DNA from: Streptomyces novaecaesareae
GTDB taxonomy: Bacteria; Actinomycetota; Actinomycetes; Streptomycetales; Streptomycetaceae
Direction of reading: 5' to 3'
Assembly (NCBI RefSeq): GCF_000716875.1
Contig: NZ_JNWQ01000022.1
Span: forward strand, 1 to 64,000
Length of the DNA: 64,000 nt
Shown: piece by piece, positions 42,236 through 51,741 of the stretch
Layout of the letters: every line of letters begins with the position of its first letter
How positions within the stretch are numbered: position 1 is the stretch's first letter
Made by a program: the position numbers and the translations under genes
Notes under the pieces: generated by a model
Database searches by the model: none
What the model saw: the letters and a program-made list of their open reading frames with translations, nothing else
Told to the model about the DNA's origin: nothing

Positions 42236-43231
42236 ATGCCTGCCTCCCTGTCCAAGGGCCCGTCCTCCTCGATCCTTCGTGATCTTCCGGTGCTGCTGGT
42301 GGCCGTGGTGTGGGGGTCGAGCTTCCTCGCCGTCCAGCGGGTGGCCGAGCCGGGGACGGTCGTGGCGATGCTGGTGCTGCGGTTCGGGCTGGTGCTGCCG
42401 CTGCTCGGCGTGGTCGCCTGGCGGGCCCTGCGGAGGCTGAGCCGCGCCGAGTGGATCGGCGGCGCCGCACTCGGGGTGGTGCTCAGCGGGATCTTCCTGC
42501 TGGAGACCTACGGCGCCGTGCACACCTCCGCGACCAACGCCGGGCTGATCATCAGCCTCGCGATGGTGCTCACTCCGCTCGGCGAGAGCGCCCTCGGCCG
42601 GACCGCACCGCCGCGGGCCTTCCTCGCGGCTGCCGGGCTGGCCGTCCTCGGCGTCGCCCTGCTCACCGGCGACGGCGGGCTTCGCGCTCCCTCGCTCGGC
42701 GACCTGCTGGTGCTGGGCGCCGCCCTCGTCCGCTCCGGGTACGTCCTCGCCATGGCCCGCACCCGGGCGCTGCGCGACACCGACATGCTCGCCGTGACCT
42801 GGGTCCAACTCGCCGCGGCCACCAGTGTGTTCGCCGTCGTCGCAGTGGCCGTGGGGCCGTCGCCGTGGACCGTCGCCCGCTCGTACGGGGCCGGCCAGTG
42901 GGCCTGGCTGCTGCATCTGTCCCTGTTCTGCACGCTGTTCGCCTTCTTCGTTCAGATGTGGGCGGTGCGGGCCACCTCGCCCTCCCGGGTGAGCCTGCTG
43001 CTCGGCACCGAACCGCTGTGGGCCGCCGTCTTCGGCATCACCGTGGCCGGGAACCGGATGGGCCCGCTCGCCCTGCTCGGCGGAGCCCTGGTGCTGGTCG
43101 CGACTGAGTGGGGCCGTCGTACCGCTCCCGCTCCCGCTCCTGCGCCACGCCCGGTTGGTGGCGAGGGCGAGGGTGAGGGCGAGAGTGCGGCTGACGCGGT
43201 GGGGCCGAACCCGGAGCGGGCCTCGGTCTGA
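42236..43231 (+). CDS. EamA/DMT-family transporter
   Basis: A 331-residue protein with ten predicted membrane helices in two EamA repeats. VVWGSSFLAVQRVAEPGTV is the typical first-helix signature. These transporters export amino acids, metabolites or drugs. The Pro/Gly/Glu-rich C-terminal ~40 residues are cytoplasmic. The ATG at 42236 has GGAGGG upstream. The preceding intergenic part (41915-42235) holds divergent promoters for this and the cyclophilin gene. Confidence 0.85.
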   Translation: MPASLSKGPSSSILRDLPVLLVAVVWGSSFLAVQRVAEPGTVVAMLVLRFGLVLPLLGVVAWRALRRLSRAEWIGGAALGVVLSGIFLLETYGAVHTSATNAGLIISLAMVLTPLGESALGRTAPPRAFLAAAGLAVLGVALLTGDGGLRAPSLGDLLVLGAALVRSGYVLAMARTRALRDTDMLAVTWVQLAAATSVFAVVAVAVGPSPWTVARSYGAGQWAWLLHLSLFCTLFAFFVQMWAVRATSPSRVSLLLGTEPLWAAVFGITVAGNRMGPLALLGGALVLVATEWGRRTAPAPAPAPRPVGGEGEGEGESAADAVGPNPERASV

Positions 43232-43244
43232 CCCGCGACCCTCG

Positions 43245-43838
43245 TCACCGGCGCCGCCGCAGCGTCCGGCGGGCGTAGTCGATGGTGACCGCGCCGAGCA
43301 GCGGGCCCCAGGCGACCAGGGGCAGGTAGGCAAGCGTCATCACGACGGCGGCGAAGCCGCGCGGCGAATCCGGCTCGGCCAGGTTGCGTGCCCACCCGCC
43401 GAACAGAGCGGCCGTCGAGAGGCCGGTGAGGACCACCGAGCCCAGCAGGGCGGGGACGATCGCGGCGAGCGGCTGGACCCGGCGGCCGCCTATCAGTGGG
43501 ATCCACCGGGGCGCCACCAGCCCCCAGGGCCGGACCAGGCCCAGGGTCAGGAAGGCCAGGGCCTCGGTCAGGGCACTCAGCACCACGCAGTAGACCGTGC
43601 CCCAGCCCGGCTGGTGCTCGCCGAACCCCGCGGCCGTCGCTCCGGTGAAGCCGACCGGGATGCCGAAACCGAAGACGATCCGCCACAGCCCCGAGGGGAC
43701 GGTGGTGAGGGCGGCGGCCTTGGCGGCGAGCCGGGCCCAGCGCGGGGCGGGCGGGACAGCCGGGGCGGGCTTGACGGGCGGGGCCGCCGCCTCGGCCCGG
43801 TGGGCGGTGCTGCGGGCGTTGATCACGAGCTTCGACAT
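43245..43838 (-). CDS. Four-helix membrane protein of unknown function
   Basis: A 197-residue protein with a ~40-residue Pro/Ala-rich cytoplasmic lead and four predicted helices starting near GLWRIVFGFGIPVGF and ending near TLAYLPLVAWGPLLGAVTIDYARR. I recognise no catalytic motif. The ATG at 43838 is supported by GAAGGGAG upstream. It is divergent from the two-component system across ~200 bp, which makes it a candidate target of that system. Confidence 0.6.
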   Translation of the reverse strand: MSKLVINARSTAHRAEAAAPPVKPAPAVPPAPRWARLAAKAAALTTVPSGLWRIVFGFGIPVGFTGATAAGFGEHQPGWGTVYCVVLSALTEALAFLTLGLVRPWGLVAPRWIPLIGGRRVQPLAAIVPALLGSVVLTGLSTAALFGGWARNLAEPDSPRGFAAVVMTLAYLPLVAWGPLLGAVTIDYARRTLRRRR

Positions 43839-44040
43839 GGTGGTGGACTCCCTTCGGCTCCGGCCTCCGTGGCCGGTGCGGTGACTCAAGACTGGAGGTC
43901 CGCCAGGGGTTCGCGGCAGTGCCGATCGGGCTGTTCCTCCTGCTCAACCGGCCTTTGAAATATGCCGATCGGCACAGGCGCGCCGCCAGGGCGGCGTCGT
44001 AATGTGACGGCAGTCGAAGAGTCGAGGAGAGGCGGTGACG

Positions 44041-45111
44041 ATGACTCAGATCCTGTCGCTGGTCGTCCCGGTCCTGCTGCTGCCGGCCTGGATGGTCCGC
44101 GGACGCTACGGGGCGGCTGCCGCGACGGCCTCGCTCGGCGCGGTGTCGGCGGCGGTCTCGGCTGCGGTCTGGTTCACCGGCCCCTGGACGGAGACGGTTC
44201 GCTGGACCGGGCTGGTCGGTCTGGCCGAGCTGGCCGCCCTGTTGCTGGCGGTGGTTCTCACCCTGCGCGCCGAGGACGGCCCGCGGAGCGCAGCGGCGGC
44301 CTGGACGGCCGGCGGAGCGGTCGCGCTCTGGCCGTCCCGGTTTGACGGGCCCGCCGACGTGCTCACGCTCTTCGGGTTCGGATCGATGCTGTCCCTGCCG
44401 GCCGTGCTGATCGGGCTCTACCTGCGAGGCCTGGACGAGGGGCGCAGCAAGGCGGTGGTCGAGGCCAGGCGTGCGCAGCGGCTCGAACTGGCCCACGACC
44501 TGCACGACTTCGTGGCGCACGATGTCAGCGGCATGGTCGCCCAGGCCCAGGCGGGGGCGTACCTGGCCGGGATCGATCCGGCTCGGGCGGCCGAGATGTT
44601 CCAGCGAATAGAGCAGGCCGGGCAGCGGGCGCTGGCCTCGCTGGACCGGACGGTGCAGCTGCTGCGCAGCGAGGAGGGCGGTAGTCGGGATCCGCAGCCC
44701 GGGCTTGCCGAACTTGCCGAAGTGGCACAGCAGTTCACCGCGACTGGCGGCGCCGAGGTCCGGTTGGAGCTGCCGGAGGGGCCGGTGCCGCGCGAGGTGG
44801 AGGGCACCGTCCACCGGATCGTGGTCGAATCCCTGACCAACGTCCGGCGGCACGCCCCGGCCGCGCGGGCGGTCGAGGTCCGAGCCCGCCGCAGCGGAGG
44901 GCGGCTGGAGCTGACGGTGATCAACGACGGTCGGGCGCCGGGCCAGGCGGGGCGGCCGCGCCGGGGCGGTGGCAGTGGGCTGCAGGGGCTGGCGGCCCGG
45001 GTGGAGGCCCTCGGTGGTTCGCTGGAGGCGGGCCCGCACGAGCGGGAGGCCTGGCGGTTGACGGCGGTGCTGCCGTTGGAGGAAGCCGGTGCGAGGCCGG
45101 CGCGATCGTAG
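44041..45111 (+). CDS. NarL-type sensor histidine kinase
   Basis: A 356-residue histidine kinase with about four N-terminal membrane helices (1-130) and no large sensor domain. The HisKA_3 motif is LAHDLHDFVAHDVSG, with His155 the likely phosphoryl acceptor, and the HATPase domain spans about 245-345 (NDGRAPG, GSGLQGLAARVEALGGSL). It pairs with the response regulator 36 bp downstream. Because the sensor is just membrane helices, it probably senses a membrane-linked signal. GTG 44035 is an alternative start. Confidence 0.88.
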   Translation: MTQILSLVVPVLLLPAWMVRGRYGAAAATASLGAVSAAVSAAVWFTGPWTETVRWTGLVGLAELAALLLAVVLTLRAEDGPRSAAAAWTAGGAVALWPSRFDGPADVLTLFGFGSMLSLPAVLIGLYLRGLDEGRSKAVVEARRAQRLELAHDLHDFVAHDVSGMVAQAQAGAYLAGIDPARAAEMFQRIEQAGQRALASLDRTVQLLRSEEGGSRDPQPGLAELAEVAQQFTATGGAEVRLELPEGPVPREVEGTVHRIVVESLTNVRRHAPAARAVEVRARRSGGRLELTVINDGRAPGQAGRPRRGGGSGLQGLAARVEALGGSLEAGPHEREAWRLTAVLPLEEAGARPARS

Positions 45112-45147
45112 AAGCCGACGCGGGTCGGCAACGGGGAGGTGCAGGGC

Positions 45148-45867
45148 ATGGGCAGTGGCACGGGGCCGGTTCGGATCCTGATCGCGGACGACCAGGCGGA
45201 TGTCCGCAGTGCGTTCCGGATGATCCTGGACGCCCAGCCGGACATGGCCGTGGTCGCGGAGGCGGCGGACGGGGCCGCGGCGGTGGCAGAGGCGAGGAGG
45301 CTGCGGCCGGACGTTGTGCTCGCGGACATCCGGATGCCGAAGCTCGACGGCCTGGAGGTCACCCGGCAACTGGCCGACGCGCACAAGGTGATCGTGGTGA
45401 CCACCTTCGACCTGGACGAGTACGTGCACACGGCGCTGCGGCACGGTGCGGCCGGGTTCCTGCTGAAGCGCTCGGGGCCGGTGCTGCTGATCGAGGCGAT
45501 CCGGGCGGCGATGGCCGGGGACGCGTTGATCAGCCCGCAGATCACCGTGCGGCTGCTACGGCACATGGCTCTTCCGGGAGTGGAGCCGAAGCCCGTGCGG
45601 GGCTCCGGTGCGGGCTCCAGCGTGGGCTCCGGTACGGCAACGGCGGGCCCGCTGATAGCCGGGCCGGTGGAGGAACTGACCGCGCGCGAAAGGGAGATCG
45701 CCGAGCAGGTGGCGGACGGCGCGACCAACGCCGAGATCGGCGCGGGGCTGTTCATCTCGCCGGGGACGGTGAAGAACCACCTCGCCAGCATCCAGCGCAA
45801 GCTCGGTGCCCGTAACCGGGTGGGCATCGCGGCCTGGGTCTGGGAGCAGGCGGCCGGAAAGCGGTAA
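45148..45867 (+). CDS. NarL/LuxR-family response regulator
   Basis: A 239-residue regulator. The receiver domain has Asp14-Asp15 in the acidic pocket, Asp60 in VVLADIRMP as phosphorylation site and Lys in FLLKRS. The C-terminal LuxR HTH is LTAREREIAEQVADGATNAE with GTVKNHLASIQRKLG. The linker is rich in Gly and Ser (GSGAGSSVGSG). The ATG at 45148 with GGGGAGG 9 nt away fits better than GTG 45139. It is encoded with its kinase; its targets are unknown. Confidence 0.9.
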   Translation: MGSGTGPVRILIADDQADVRSAFRMILDAQPDMAVVAEAADGAAAVAEARRLRPDVVLADIRMPKLDGLEVTRQLADAHKVIVVTTFDLDEYVHTALRHGAAGFLLKRSGPVLLIEAIRAAMAGDALISPQITVRLLRHMALPGVEPKPVRGSGAGSSVGSGTATAGPLIAGPVEELTAREREIAEQVADGATNAEIGAGLFISPGTVKNHLASIQRKLGARNRVGIAAWVWEQAAGKR

Positions 45868-45873
45868 CCGGCG

Positions 45874-45907
45874 CCGGCCCGCGGGCCCCGCGGGCCCCGC
45901 GGGCCGG
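45874..45907 (+). terminator. Terminator of the two-component operon
   Basis: A perfect 12-bp stem (45874-45885 with 45896-45907) with a 10-nt loop begins 6 bp after the response-regulator stop. It contains three tandem copies of GCGGGCC. Confidence 0.65.
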
Positions 45908-46180
45908 AGGGCAGCCTTGGAGGCCCAAGGCCCAGGAGGAGAGCGAGCTCGCGCGCTTGTGAACGAAGGGTCAAGCGAGCGTTCAGGCTCGCGCCACCCC
46001 TGCGAGTGAGCCGCTATAACACGTCAACATGACGCCTCTAAATTTGCTTCCGCCGACGCATAGTTGATATAGGAATGTGCCCCTGACCAGCCGCTTAACA
46101 AGTAAATGCGACTGGTTGTGACCATTTGGCTCCTTTGCGTCGACAAATCTGGGCATGTTCACATTCGCCGCCATTCACAT

Positions 46181-46229
46181 GGTGTCGTAGATCACAAAGA
46201 TGGCGGTGAACTGCGTGTCGCAGATCACA
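46181..46229 (+). promoter_or_regulatory. Two CRP-like sites upstream of nuoA
   Basis: Two near-identical elements, GTGTCG(T/C)AGATCACA, at 46182-46196 and 46215-46229 are 33 bp apart, three helical turns. With one flanking base, each matches the CRP consensus TGTGA-N6-TCACA at 8 of 10 positions. A -10-like TAGGAT follows at 46242. The region 45910-46378 holds no gene and is markedly AT-richer than its surroundings. Confidence 0.5.
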
Positions 46230-46264
46230 AGCAGACAGGCATAGGATGCGCTCGTTCCAGGGTT

Positions 46265-46280
46265 TGTGAACTGCCTCACA
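46265..46280 (+). promoter_or_regulatory. Rex operator of the nuo operon
   Basis: TGTGAACTGCCTCACA matches the Streptomyces Rex operator consensus TGTGAACNNNTTCACA at all but one defined base. It lies 99 bp before nuoA and just after the predicted transcript start near 46254, a position for repression. Rex senses NADH/NAD+ and is reported to control nuo genes in Streptomyces. Confidence 0.75.
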
Positions 46281-46378
46281 TGAGGTGGATCTCGGGAACT
46301 GGGACGCGGGTTCACCTCAGCGTGACCCGCCGGTTCCGATCTGCAGTCAAGGACGACTGGACGGAGGGAGCGGGGGCT

Positions 46379-46738
46379 ATGAATGCCTACGCGCCGATCC
46401 TCGTACTCGGTGCCATCGCGGCGGCGTTCGCGGTCGGCTCCGTCGTGATGGCCTCACTGACCGGCCCCAAGCGCTACAACCGGGCCAAGTTGGAGGCGTA
46501 CGAGTGCGGCATCGAGCCGACCCCGCAGCCTGTGGGCGGCGGTCGGTTCCCGATCAAGTACTACCTGACGGCGATGCTCTTCATCGTCTTCGACATCGAG
46601 ATCGTCTTCCTCTACCCCTGGGCGGTGACCTTCGACGCCCTGGGGATCTTCGGGCTGGTCGAGATGCTGCTCTTCATCGCCACCGTCTTCGTCGCGTACG
46701 CCTACGTGTGGCGTCGCGGCGGCCTGGAGTGGGACTGA
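46379..46738 (+). CDS. nuoA: NADH-quinone oxidoreductase subunit A
   Basis: A 119-residue membrane subunit with three helices and the hallmark loop KLEAYECGIEPTP, holding the conserved Cys near the quinone-site entrance, followed by FPIKYYLTAMLFIVFDIEIVF. It begins the 14-gene complex I operon, which oxidises NADH, reduces menaquinone and pumps protons. The ATG at 46379 follows a purine-rich ACGGAGGGAG about 9 nt upstream. It is separated by 114 bp from nuoB. Confidence 0.95.
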   Translation: MNAYAPILVLGAIAAAFAVGSVVMASLTGPKRYNRAKLEAYECGIEPTPQPVGGGRFPIKYYLTAMLFIVFDIEIVFLYPWAVTFDALGIFGLVEMLLFIATVFVAYAYVWRRGGLEWD

Positions 46739-46852
46739 CCCCGGGGTGGGGCTGAGCCCGGACGCGGGGTGGCCGCCGGCCTTGTGAACGAGCGGACAAA
46801 CCCCGGACGGGTCGGACGTACCAGAGGACTTGAGGGCATTGAGAGGGATCTG

Positions 46853-47407
46853 ATGGGAATCGAGGAGAAGCTGCCGAGCGGCTTTCTGCTCACGACCGTG
46901 GAGACGGCCGCCGGCTGGGTGCGCAAGGCGTCACTCTTCCCGGCCACCTTCGGTCTGGCCTGCTGCGCGATCGAGATGATGACCACCGGCGCCGGCCGCT
47001 ACGACCTGGCCCGGTTCGGCATGGAGGTCTTCCGGGGCTCCCCCCGGCAGGCCGATCTGATGATCGTGGCGGGGCGGGTGAGCCAGAAGATGGCCCCGGT
47101 GCTGCGCCAGGTGTACGACCAGATGCCCAACCCCAAGTGGGTCATCTCGATGGGTGTCTGCGCCTCCTCCGGCGGGATGTTCAACAACTACGCGATCGTG
47201 CAGGGCGTCGACCACATCGTCCCGGTGGACATCTACCTGCCCGGTTGTCCGCCCCGTCCGGAGATGCTGATGGACGCCATCCTGAAGCTGCACGACAAGA
47301 TCCAGCACGAGCCGCTGGGAGTGAACCGCCGCCGGGCCGAGGAGCTCGGCGAGGCGCTCGCCCTCCAGGCCACCCCGATCAGCGAGATGCGGGGGCAGCT
47401 GCGATGA
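46853..47407 (+). CDS. nuoB: NADH-quinone oxidoreductase subunit B
   Basis: A 184-residue subunit that carries the terminal [4Fe-4S] cluster N2. All four ligands are seen: tandem Cys37-Cys38 ([11 protein letters not shown]), Cys103 ([10 protein letters not shown]) and Cys132 (LPGCPPRP). It passes electrons to menaquinone at the NuoB/NuoD interface. The ATG at 46853 starts the conserved part. Its stop overlaps the nuoC start (ATGA). Confidence 0.96.
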   Translation: MGIEEKLPSGFLLTTVETAAGWVRKASLFPATFGLACCAIEMMTTGAGRYDLARFGMEVFRGSPRQADLMIVAGRVSQKMAPVLRQVYDQMPNPKWVISMGVCASSGGMFNNYAIVQGVDHIVPVDIYLPGCPPRPEMLMDAILKLHDKIQHEPLGVNRRRAEELGEALALQATPISEMRGQLR

Positions 47408-48117
47408 ACGAGCAGGTACCCGAGACCCGCCGGGAGCGGCCGGTCCGCGAGATCCCGGTCGAGGTGGTCGGCCGCCGCCAGGGCATGTTCGGCGCCGAGG
47501 GCAGCGGTGACACCTCCGGATTCGGCGGTCTGGCCGCCCCGATCGTGCTGCCCGGCGCGAGCGAACGACCGTACGGCGGCTGGTTCGACGAGGTCGCCGA
47601 CGAGCTGGAGGGCGCCCTGGAGGAGCAGGGCCTGGACCCGGCCGAGGTGATCGAGAAGACCGTGGTCGACCGCGCCGAACTCACCTTCCACATCGACCGC
47701 GCCCACCTCCTGCAGACCGTCCGCATCCTGCGCGACGACCCGGCGCTGCGCTTCGAACTGTGCCTGGGCGTGAGCGGCGTGCACTACCCCGGCGACAAGG
47801 GCCGCGAGCTGCACGCGGTCTACCACCTGCGCTCGATCACCCACGGCCGGCTGATCCGGCTGGAGGTCACCGCGCCGGACGCCGACCCGCGCGTCCCCTC
47901 GGTGGTGAGCGTCTACCCGACCAACGACTGGCACGAGCGCGAGACCTACGACTTCTTCGGCCTGGTCTTCGACGGCCACCCGGCGCTCACCCGGATCATG
48001 ATGCCGGACGACTGGCTGGGCCACCCGCAGCGCAAGGACTACCCGCTCGGCGGCATCCCCGTCGAGTACAAGGGCGCCCAGATCCCGGCTCCCGACCAGC
48101 GGAGGTCGTACAGCTGA
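47404..48117 (+). CDS. nuoC: NADH-quinone oxidoreductase subunit C
   Basis: A 237-residue peripheral-arm subunit. The 30-kDa family signature is [19 protein letters not shown], followed by [14 protein letters not shown]. The ~60-residue N-terminal extension is actinobacterial and poorly conserved. It is coupled to nuoB by a 4-nt overlap and to nuoD by a 1-nt overlap (TGATG). Confidence 0.95.
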   Translation: MNEQVPETRRERPVREIPVEVVGRRQGMFGAEGSGDTSGFGGLAAPIVLPGASERPYGGWFDEVADELEGALEEQGLDPAEVIEKTVVDRAELTFHIDRAHLLQTVRILRDDPALRFELCLGVSGVHYPGDKGRELHAVYHLRSITHGRLIRLEVTAPDADPRVPSVVSVYPTNDWHERETYDFFGLVFDGHPALTRIMMPDDWLGHPQRKDYPLGGIPVEYKGAQIPAPDQRRSYS

Positions 48118-49493
48118 TGAACACTCAGCACTACGAAGAGACTCACGGGGAGACCCAAGGGGAGACCCACGGAGAAGCCGCGGAAGCGGAGGCCCGCGAG
48201 ACCACCGAGGGCCGGGTCTTCACCGTCACCGGCGGCGACTGGGGCGAGGTGGTCGAGGCGGTCGGCCGGGCCGACGACGAGCGCATCATCGTCAACATGG
48301 GCCCCCAGCACCCGTCCACCCACGGCGTGCTGCGGCTGATCCTGGAGATCGACGGCGAGACGGTGAAGGAGGCCCGCTGCGGCATCGGCTACCTCCACAC
48401 CGGCATCGAGAAGAACATGGAGTTCCGCAGCTGGGTCCAGGGCACCACCTTCGTGACCCGCATGGACTACCTGACCCCGCTGTTCAACGAGACCGCCTAC
48501 TGCCTGGCGGTCGAGAAGCTGCTCGGCGTCACCGACGACGTCCCGGACCGGGCCAACGTCATCCGCGTCATGATGATGGAGCTCAACCGGATCTCCTCGC
48601 ACCTGGTCTGCCTGGCCACCGGCGGCATGGAGATCGGCTCCACCACCCTGATGGTCTACGGCTTCCGGGACCGCGAGCTGATCCTGGACGTCTTCGAGCT
48701 GGTCACCGGCCTGCGCATGAACCACGCGTACGTGCGCCCGGGCGGCCTCGCCCAGGACCTGCCGCCCGGTGCCGTCGACCAGATCCGCGAGGCGGTCAAG
48801 GTCTTCCGCTCCCGGATGCACGAGTACGACAAACTGGCCAGCGGCAACCCGGTGTTCAAGGCCCGCCTGGTCGACGTCGGCTTCCTGGACCTGCCCGGCT
48901 GCCTGGCCCTCGGCGCCACCGGCCCGATCGTGCGCGCCACCGGACTGCCGCACGACCTGCGCAAGACCGACCCGTACTGCGGTTACGAGGACTACGACTT
49001 CGAGGTCGCGATCGCCGACAGCGCCGACTCCTACGGCCGCTTCGTGATCCGCCTGGAGGAGATGAAGCAGTCCCTGCGGATCGTCGAGCAGTGCCTGGAC
49101 CGGCTGCGCCCGGGCCCGGTCATGGTGGCCGACAAGAAGATCGCCTGGCCCGCCCAACTGGCCGTCGGCCCGGACGGGATGGGCAATTCCCTCGATCACA
49201 TCCGCAAGATCATGGGTACCTCGATGGAGGCCCTGATCCACCACTTCAAGCTGGTCACCGAGGGCTTCCGGGTCCCGGTCGGCCAGGCGTACGCGGCGGT
49301 CGAGTCGCCCAAGGGCGAGCTGGGCGTGCACGTGGTCAGCGACGGCGGGACCCGCCCGTACCGGGTCCACTTCCGGGATCCGTCGTTCACCAATCTGCAG
49401 ACGATGGCGGCGATGTGCGAGGGCGGCCAGGTGGCCGACGTGATCGTCGCGGTGGCCGGGATCGACCCGGTGATGGGAGGCGTGGACCGGTGA
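48117..49493 (+). CDS. nuoD: NADH-quinone oxidoreductase subunit D
   Basis: A 458-residue 49-kDa-type subunit that forms the quinone pocket with NuoB. Signatures are [28 protein letters not shown] and the C-terminal DPVMGGVDR. The N-terminal ~30 residues contain an [13 protein letters not shown] repeat not found in most homologues. It starts on the last base of the nuoC stop; its own stop overlaps nuoE by 4 nt. Confidence 0.96.
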   Translation: MNTQHYEETHGETQGETHGEAAEAEARETTEGRVFTVTGGDWGEVVEAVGRADDERIIVNMGPQHPSTHGVLRLILEIDGETVKEARCGIGYLHTGIEKNMEFRSWVQGTTFVTRMDYLTPLFNETAYCLAVEKLLGVTDDVPDRANVIRVMMMELNRISSHLVCLATGGMEIGSTTLMVYGFRDRELILDVFELVTGLRMNHAYVRPGGLAQDLPPGAVDQIREAVKVFRSRMHEYDKLASGNPVFKARLVDVGFLDLPGCLALGATGPIVRATGLPHDLRKTDPYCGYEDYDFEVAIADSADSYGRFVIRLEEMKQSLRIVEQCLDRLRPGPVMVADKKIAWPAQLAVGPDGMGNSLDHIRKIMGTSMEALIHHFKLVTEGFRVPVGQAYAAVESPKGELGVHVVSDGGTRPYRVHFRDPSFTNLQTMAAMCEGGQVADVIVAVAGIDPVMGGVDR

Positions 49494-50380
49494 CCAACGT
49501 CGAACTCGGACTGCCGGCGCTGCCGGCCGCACCCTACCCCGAGGAGGTGCACGCCCGGTTGGCCGCGGACGCCGCCGAGCTGATCGCCCGCTACCCGCAG
49601 CCGCGTTCGGCGCTGCTGCCGCTGCTGCACCTGGTGCAGGCCGAGGAGGGCTTCGTCAGCCCGACCGGGATCCGGTTCTGCGCCGAGCAGTTGGACCTCA
49701 CCACCGCCGAGGTCACCGCCGTCGCGACCTTCTACACCATGTACCGGCGCCGCCCGGCCGGGAAGTACCACGTCGGGGTCTGCACCAACACCCTGTGCGC
49801 GGTGCTCGGCGGCGACCAGATCTTCGCCGAGCTCCAGGAGCACCTGGGCGTTCGCAACAACGAGACCACCGAGGACGGTGAGATCTCGATCGAGCACATC
49901 GAGTGCAACGCGGCCTGCGACTACGCGCCCGTGGTGATGGTCAACTGGGAGTTCTTCGACAACCAGACCCCGGAGAGCGCCCGGCAGCTGGTCGACGACC
50001 TGCGGGCCGGCCGAGAGGTCCGGCCCACCCGGGGCGCCCGGTTGTGCGGCTTCAAGGAGACCGCCCGGATCCTGGCCGGCTTCCCCGACGAGCGCCCCGG
50101 CGCCAACGACGAGTCCGGCGCCGGTGGCGCGCCCTCCCTGGCCGGCCTGCGGCTGGCCCGCGGCGAGGCCCTGCCCGGCACCGCCGGCACCAGGGTCGTC
50201 TCACCGCGCAACGAACCACCGCGCACCGAAGCGCCGCGCCAGGACGAACCCCGCACCGAAGCGCCGCGCCAGGACGAACCCCGCACCGAAGCGCCGCGCC
50301 AGGACGAACCCCGCAGCGACGAACCCCGCACCGAAGCGCCGCGCAACGAGGGCACCGGCCAGGAAGGGAGCGAGGCGTGA
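49490..50380 (+). CDS. nuoE: NADH-quinone oxidoreductase subunit E with repeat tail
   Basis: A 296-residue subunit. The thioredoxin-like core (to about 185) binds the [2Fe-2S] cluster N1a through VCTNTLC and ECNAAC. The remaining ~110 residues form a disordered extension that includes three copies of [10 protein letters not shown] and a partial copy. Typical NuoE is 160-240 residues, so the tail is long. It overlaps nuoD (GTGA) and the start of nuoF (TGATG). Confidence 0.94.
   Translation: MTNVELGLPALPAAPYPEEVHARLAADAAELIARYPQPRSALLPLLHLVQAEEGFVSPTGIRFCAEQLDLTTAEVTAVATFYTMYRRRPAGKYHVGVCTNTLCAVLGGDQIFAELQEHLGVRNNETTEDGEISIEHIECNAACDYAPVVMVNWEFFDNQTPESARQLVDDLRAGREVRPTRGARLCGFKETARILAGFPDERPGANDESGAGGAPSLAGLRLARGEALPGTAGTRVVSPRNEPPRTEAPRQDEPRTEAPRQDEPRTEAPRQDEPRSDEPRTEAPRNEGTGQEGSEA
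50222..50311 (+). repeat. Three 30-bp tandem repeats in nuoE
   Basis: Three identical 30-nt units, then a 15-nt and a truncated unit up to about 50350, encode the [10 protein letters not shown] tail. There are no spacers, so this is not a CRISPR array. Confidence 0.85.
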
Positions 50381-51741
50381 TGACCGCCGCCGAGCCGGCC
50401 GAGAAGCTGCTCACCCCCGTCCTGTCCGACTCCTGGGACGACACCCGCCCCTGGACGCTGGACACCTACCGCCGCCACCACGGCTACGAGGGCCTCAAGG
50501 CGGCCCTCGCCATGCCCCCGGACGACGTGATCGCCCTGGTCAAGGACGCCGGCCTGCGCGGCCGCGGCGGCGCCGGCTTCCCCACCGGCATGAAGTGGCA
50601 GTTCATCCCGCAGAACGACGGCAAGCCGCACTACCTGGTGGTGAACGCGGACGAGTCCGAGCCGGGCACCTGCAAGGACATCCCGCTGCTGTTCGCCAAC
50701 CCGCACTCCCTCATCGAGGGAATGATCATCGCCTCCTACGCGATCCGCTGCGACCACGCGTTCATCTACCTGCGCGGCGAGGTCGTCCCGGTGCTGCGGC
50801 GACTGCACGAGGCCGTCGCCGAGGCGTACCGGGCGGGCCTGCTCGGCCGGAACATCCTCGGCTCCGGCATCGACCTCGACATCACCGTGCACGCCGGAGC
50901 CGGCGCGTACATCTGCGGCGAGGAGACGGCGCTGCTGGACTCGCTGGAGGGCCGCCGCGGCCAGCCCAGGCTGCGGCCGCCGTTCCCGGCGATCGCCGGC
51001 CTGTACGCCTGCCCGACGGTGGTCAACAACGTCGAGTCGATCGCCTCGGTGCCGCCGATCCTGGCCCGCGGCAAGGAGTGGTTCAGGGGCCTGGGCACCG
51101 AGAAGTCGCCCGGTTTCACGCTCTACTCGCTCTCCGGGCACGTCACCAACCCCGGCCAGTACGAGGCCCCGCTGGGCATCACCCTGCGCCAGCTGCTCGA
51201 CCTCAGCGGCGGCGTCCGCGCCGGGCACCGGCTGAAGTTCTGGACCCCGGGCGGCTCCTCCACCCCGATGTTCACCGACGAGCACCTCGACGTCCCGCTG
51301 GACTACGAGGGCGTCGGCGCGGCCGGCTCGATGCTCGGCACCAAGGCGCTGCAGGTCTTCGACGAGACCACCTGCGTGGTGCGGGCCGTCACCCGCTGGA
51401 CCGAGTTCTACGCCCACGAGTCCTGCGGCAAGTGCACCCCCTGCCGGGAGGGCACCTACTGGCTGGTCCAACTGCTCAAGCGGGTCGAGGCGGGCGGGGG
51501 CGTCGAGGGGGACCTGGAGAAGCTCCTCGACATCGCCGACAACATCAACGGCAAGTCCTTCTGTGCGCTGGGCGACGGCGCGGCGAGCCCGATCGTCTCC
51601 TCGCTCCAGCACTTCCGGGCCGAGTACGAACAGCACCTGGCCGAGCGCCGCTGCCCGTTCGACCCGGCCGCCTCCACCGTCTGGGCCGACGGCCCCCGCC
51701 CCGGCAACCAGTCCGCCACCGAAAGGGAGGTGCACGCGTGA
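50380..51741 (+). CDS. nuoF: NADH-quinone oxidoreductase subunit F
   Basis: A 453-residue subunit that binds NADH, FMN and [4Fe-4S] cluster N3. [16 protein letters not shown] is the FMN/NADH glycine-rich motif, [12 protein letters not shown] the FMN-site loop, and [15 protein letters not shown] with a later FCALGD Cys supply the N3 ligands. It is the electron-entry subunit. ATG 50380 is used; GTG 50377 directly before it is possible. Confidence 0.96.
   Translation: MTAAEPAEKLLTPVLSDSWDDTRPWTLDTYRRHHGYEGLKAALAMPPDDVIALVKDAGLRGRGGAGFPTGMKWQFIPQNDGKPHYLVVNADESEPGTCKDIPLLFANPHSLIEGMIIASYAIRCDHAFIYLRGEVVPVLRRLHEAVAEAYRAGLLGRNILGSGIDLDITVHAGAGAYICGEETALLDSLEGRRGQPRLRPPFPAIAGLYACPTVVNNVESIASVPPILARGKEWFRGLGTEKSPGFTLYSLSGHVTNPGQYEAPLGITLRQLLDLSGGVRAGHRLKFWTPGGSSTPMFTDEHLDVPLDYEGVGAAGSMLGTKALQVFDETTCVVRAVTRWTEFYAHESCGKCTPCREGTYWLVQLLKRVEAGGGVEGDLEKLLDIADNINGKSFCALGDGAASPIVSSLQHFRAEYEQHLAERRCPFDPAASTVWADGPRPGNQSATEREVHA

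Noticed and set aside
45910..46020. A second Rex site near TTGTGAACGAAGG
   Set aside because: Only the left half matches; the right half lacks TTCACA.
50222..50350. Regular repeats suggestive of a CRISPR array
   Set aside because: The 30-bp units are directly adjacent without spacers and are in frame with nuoE.
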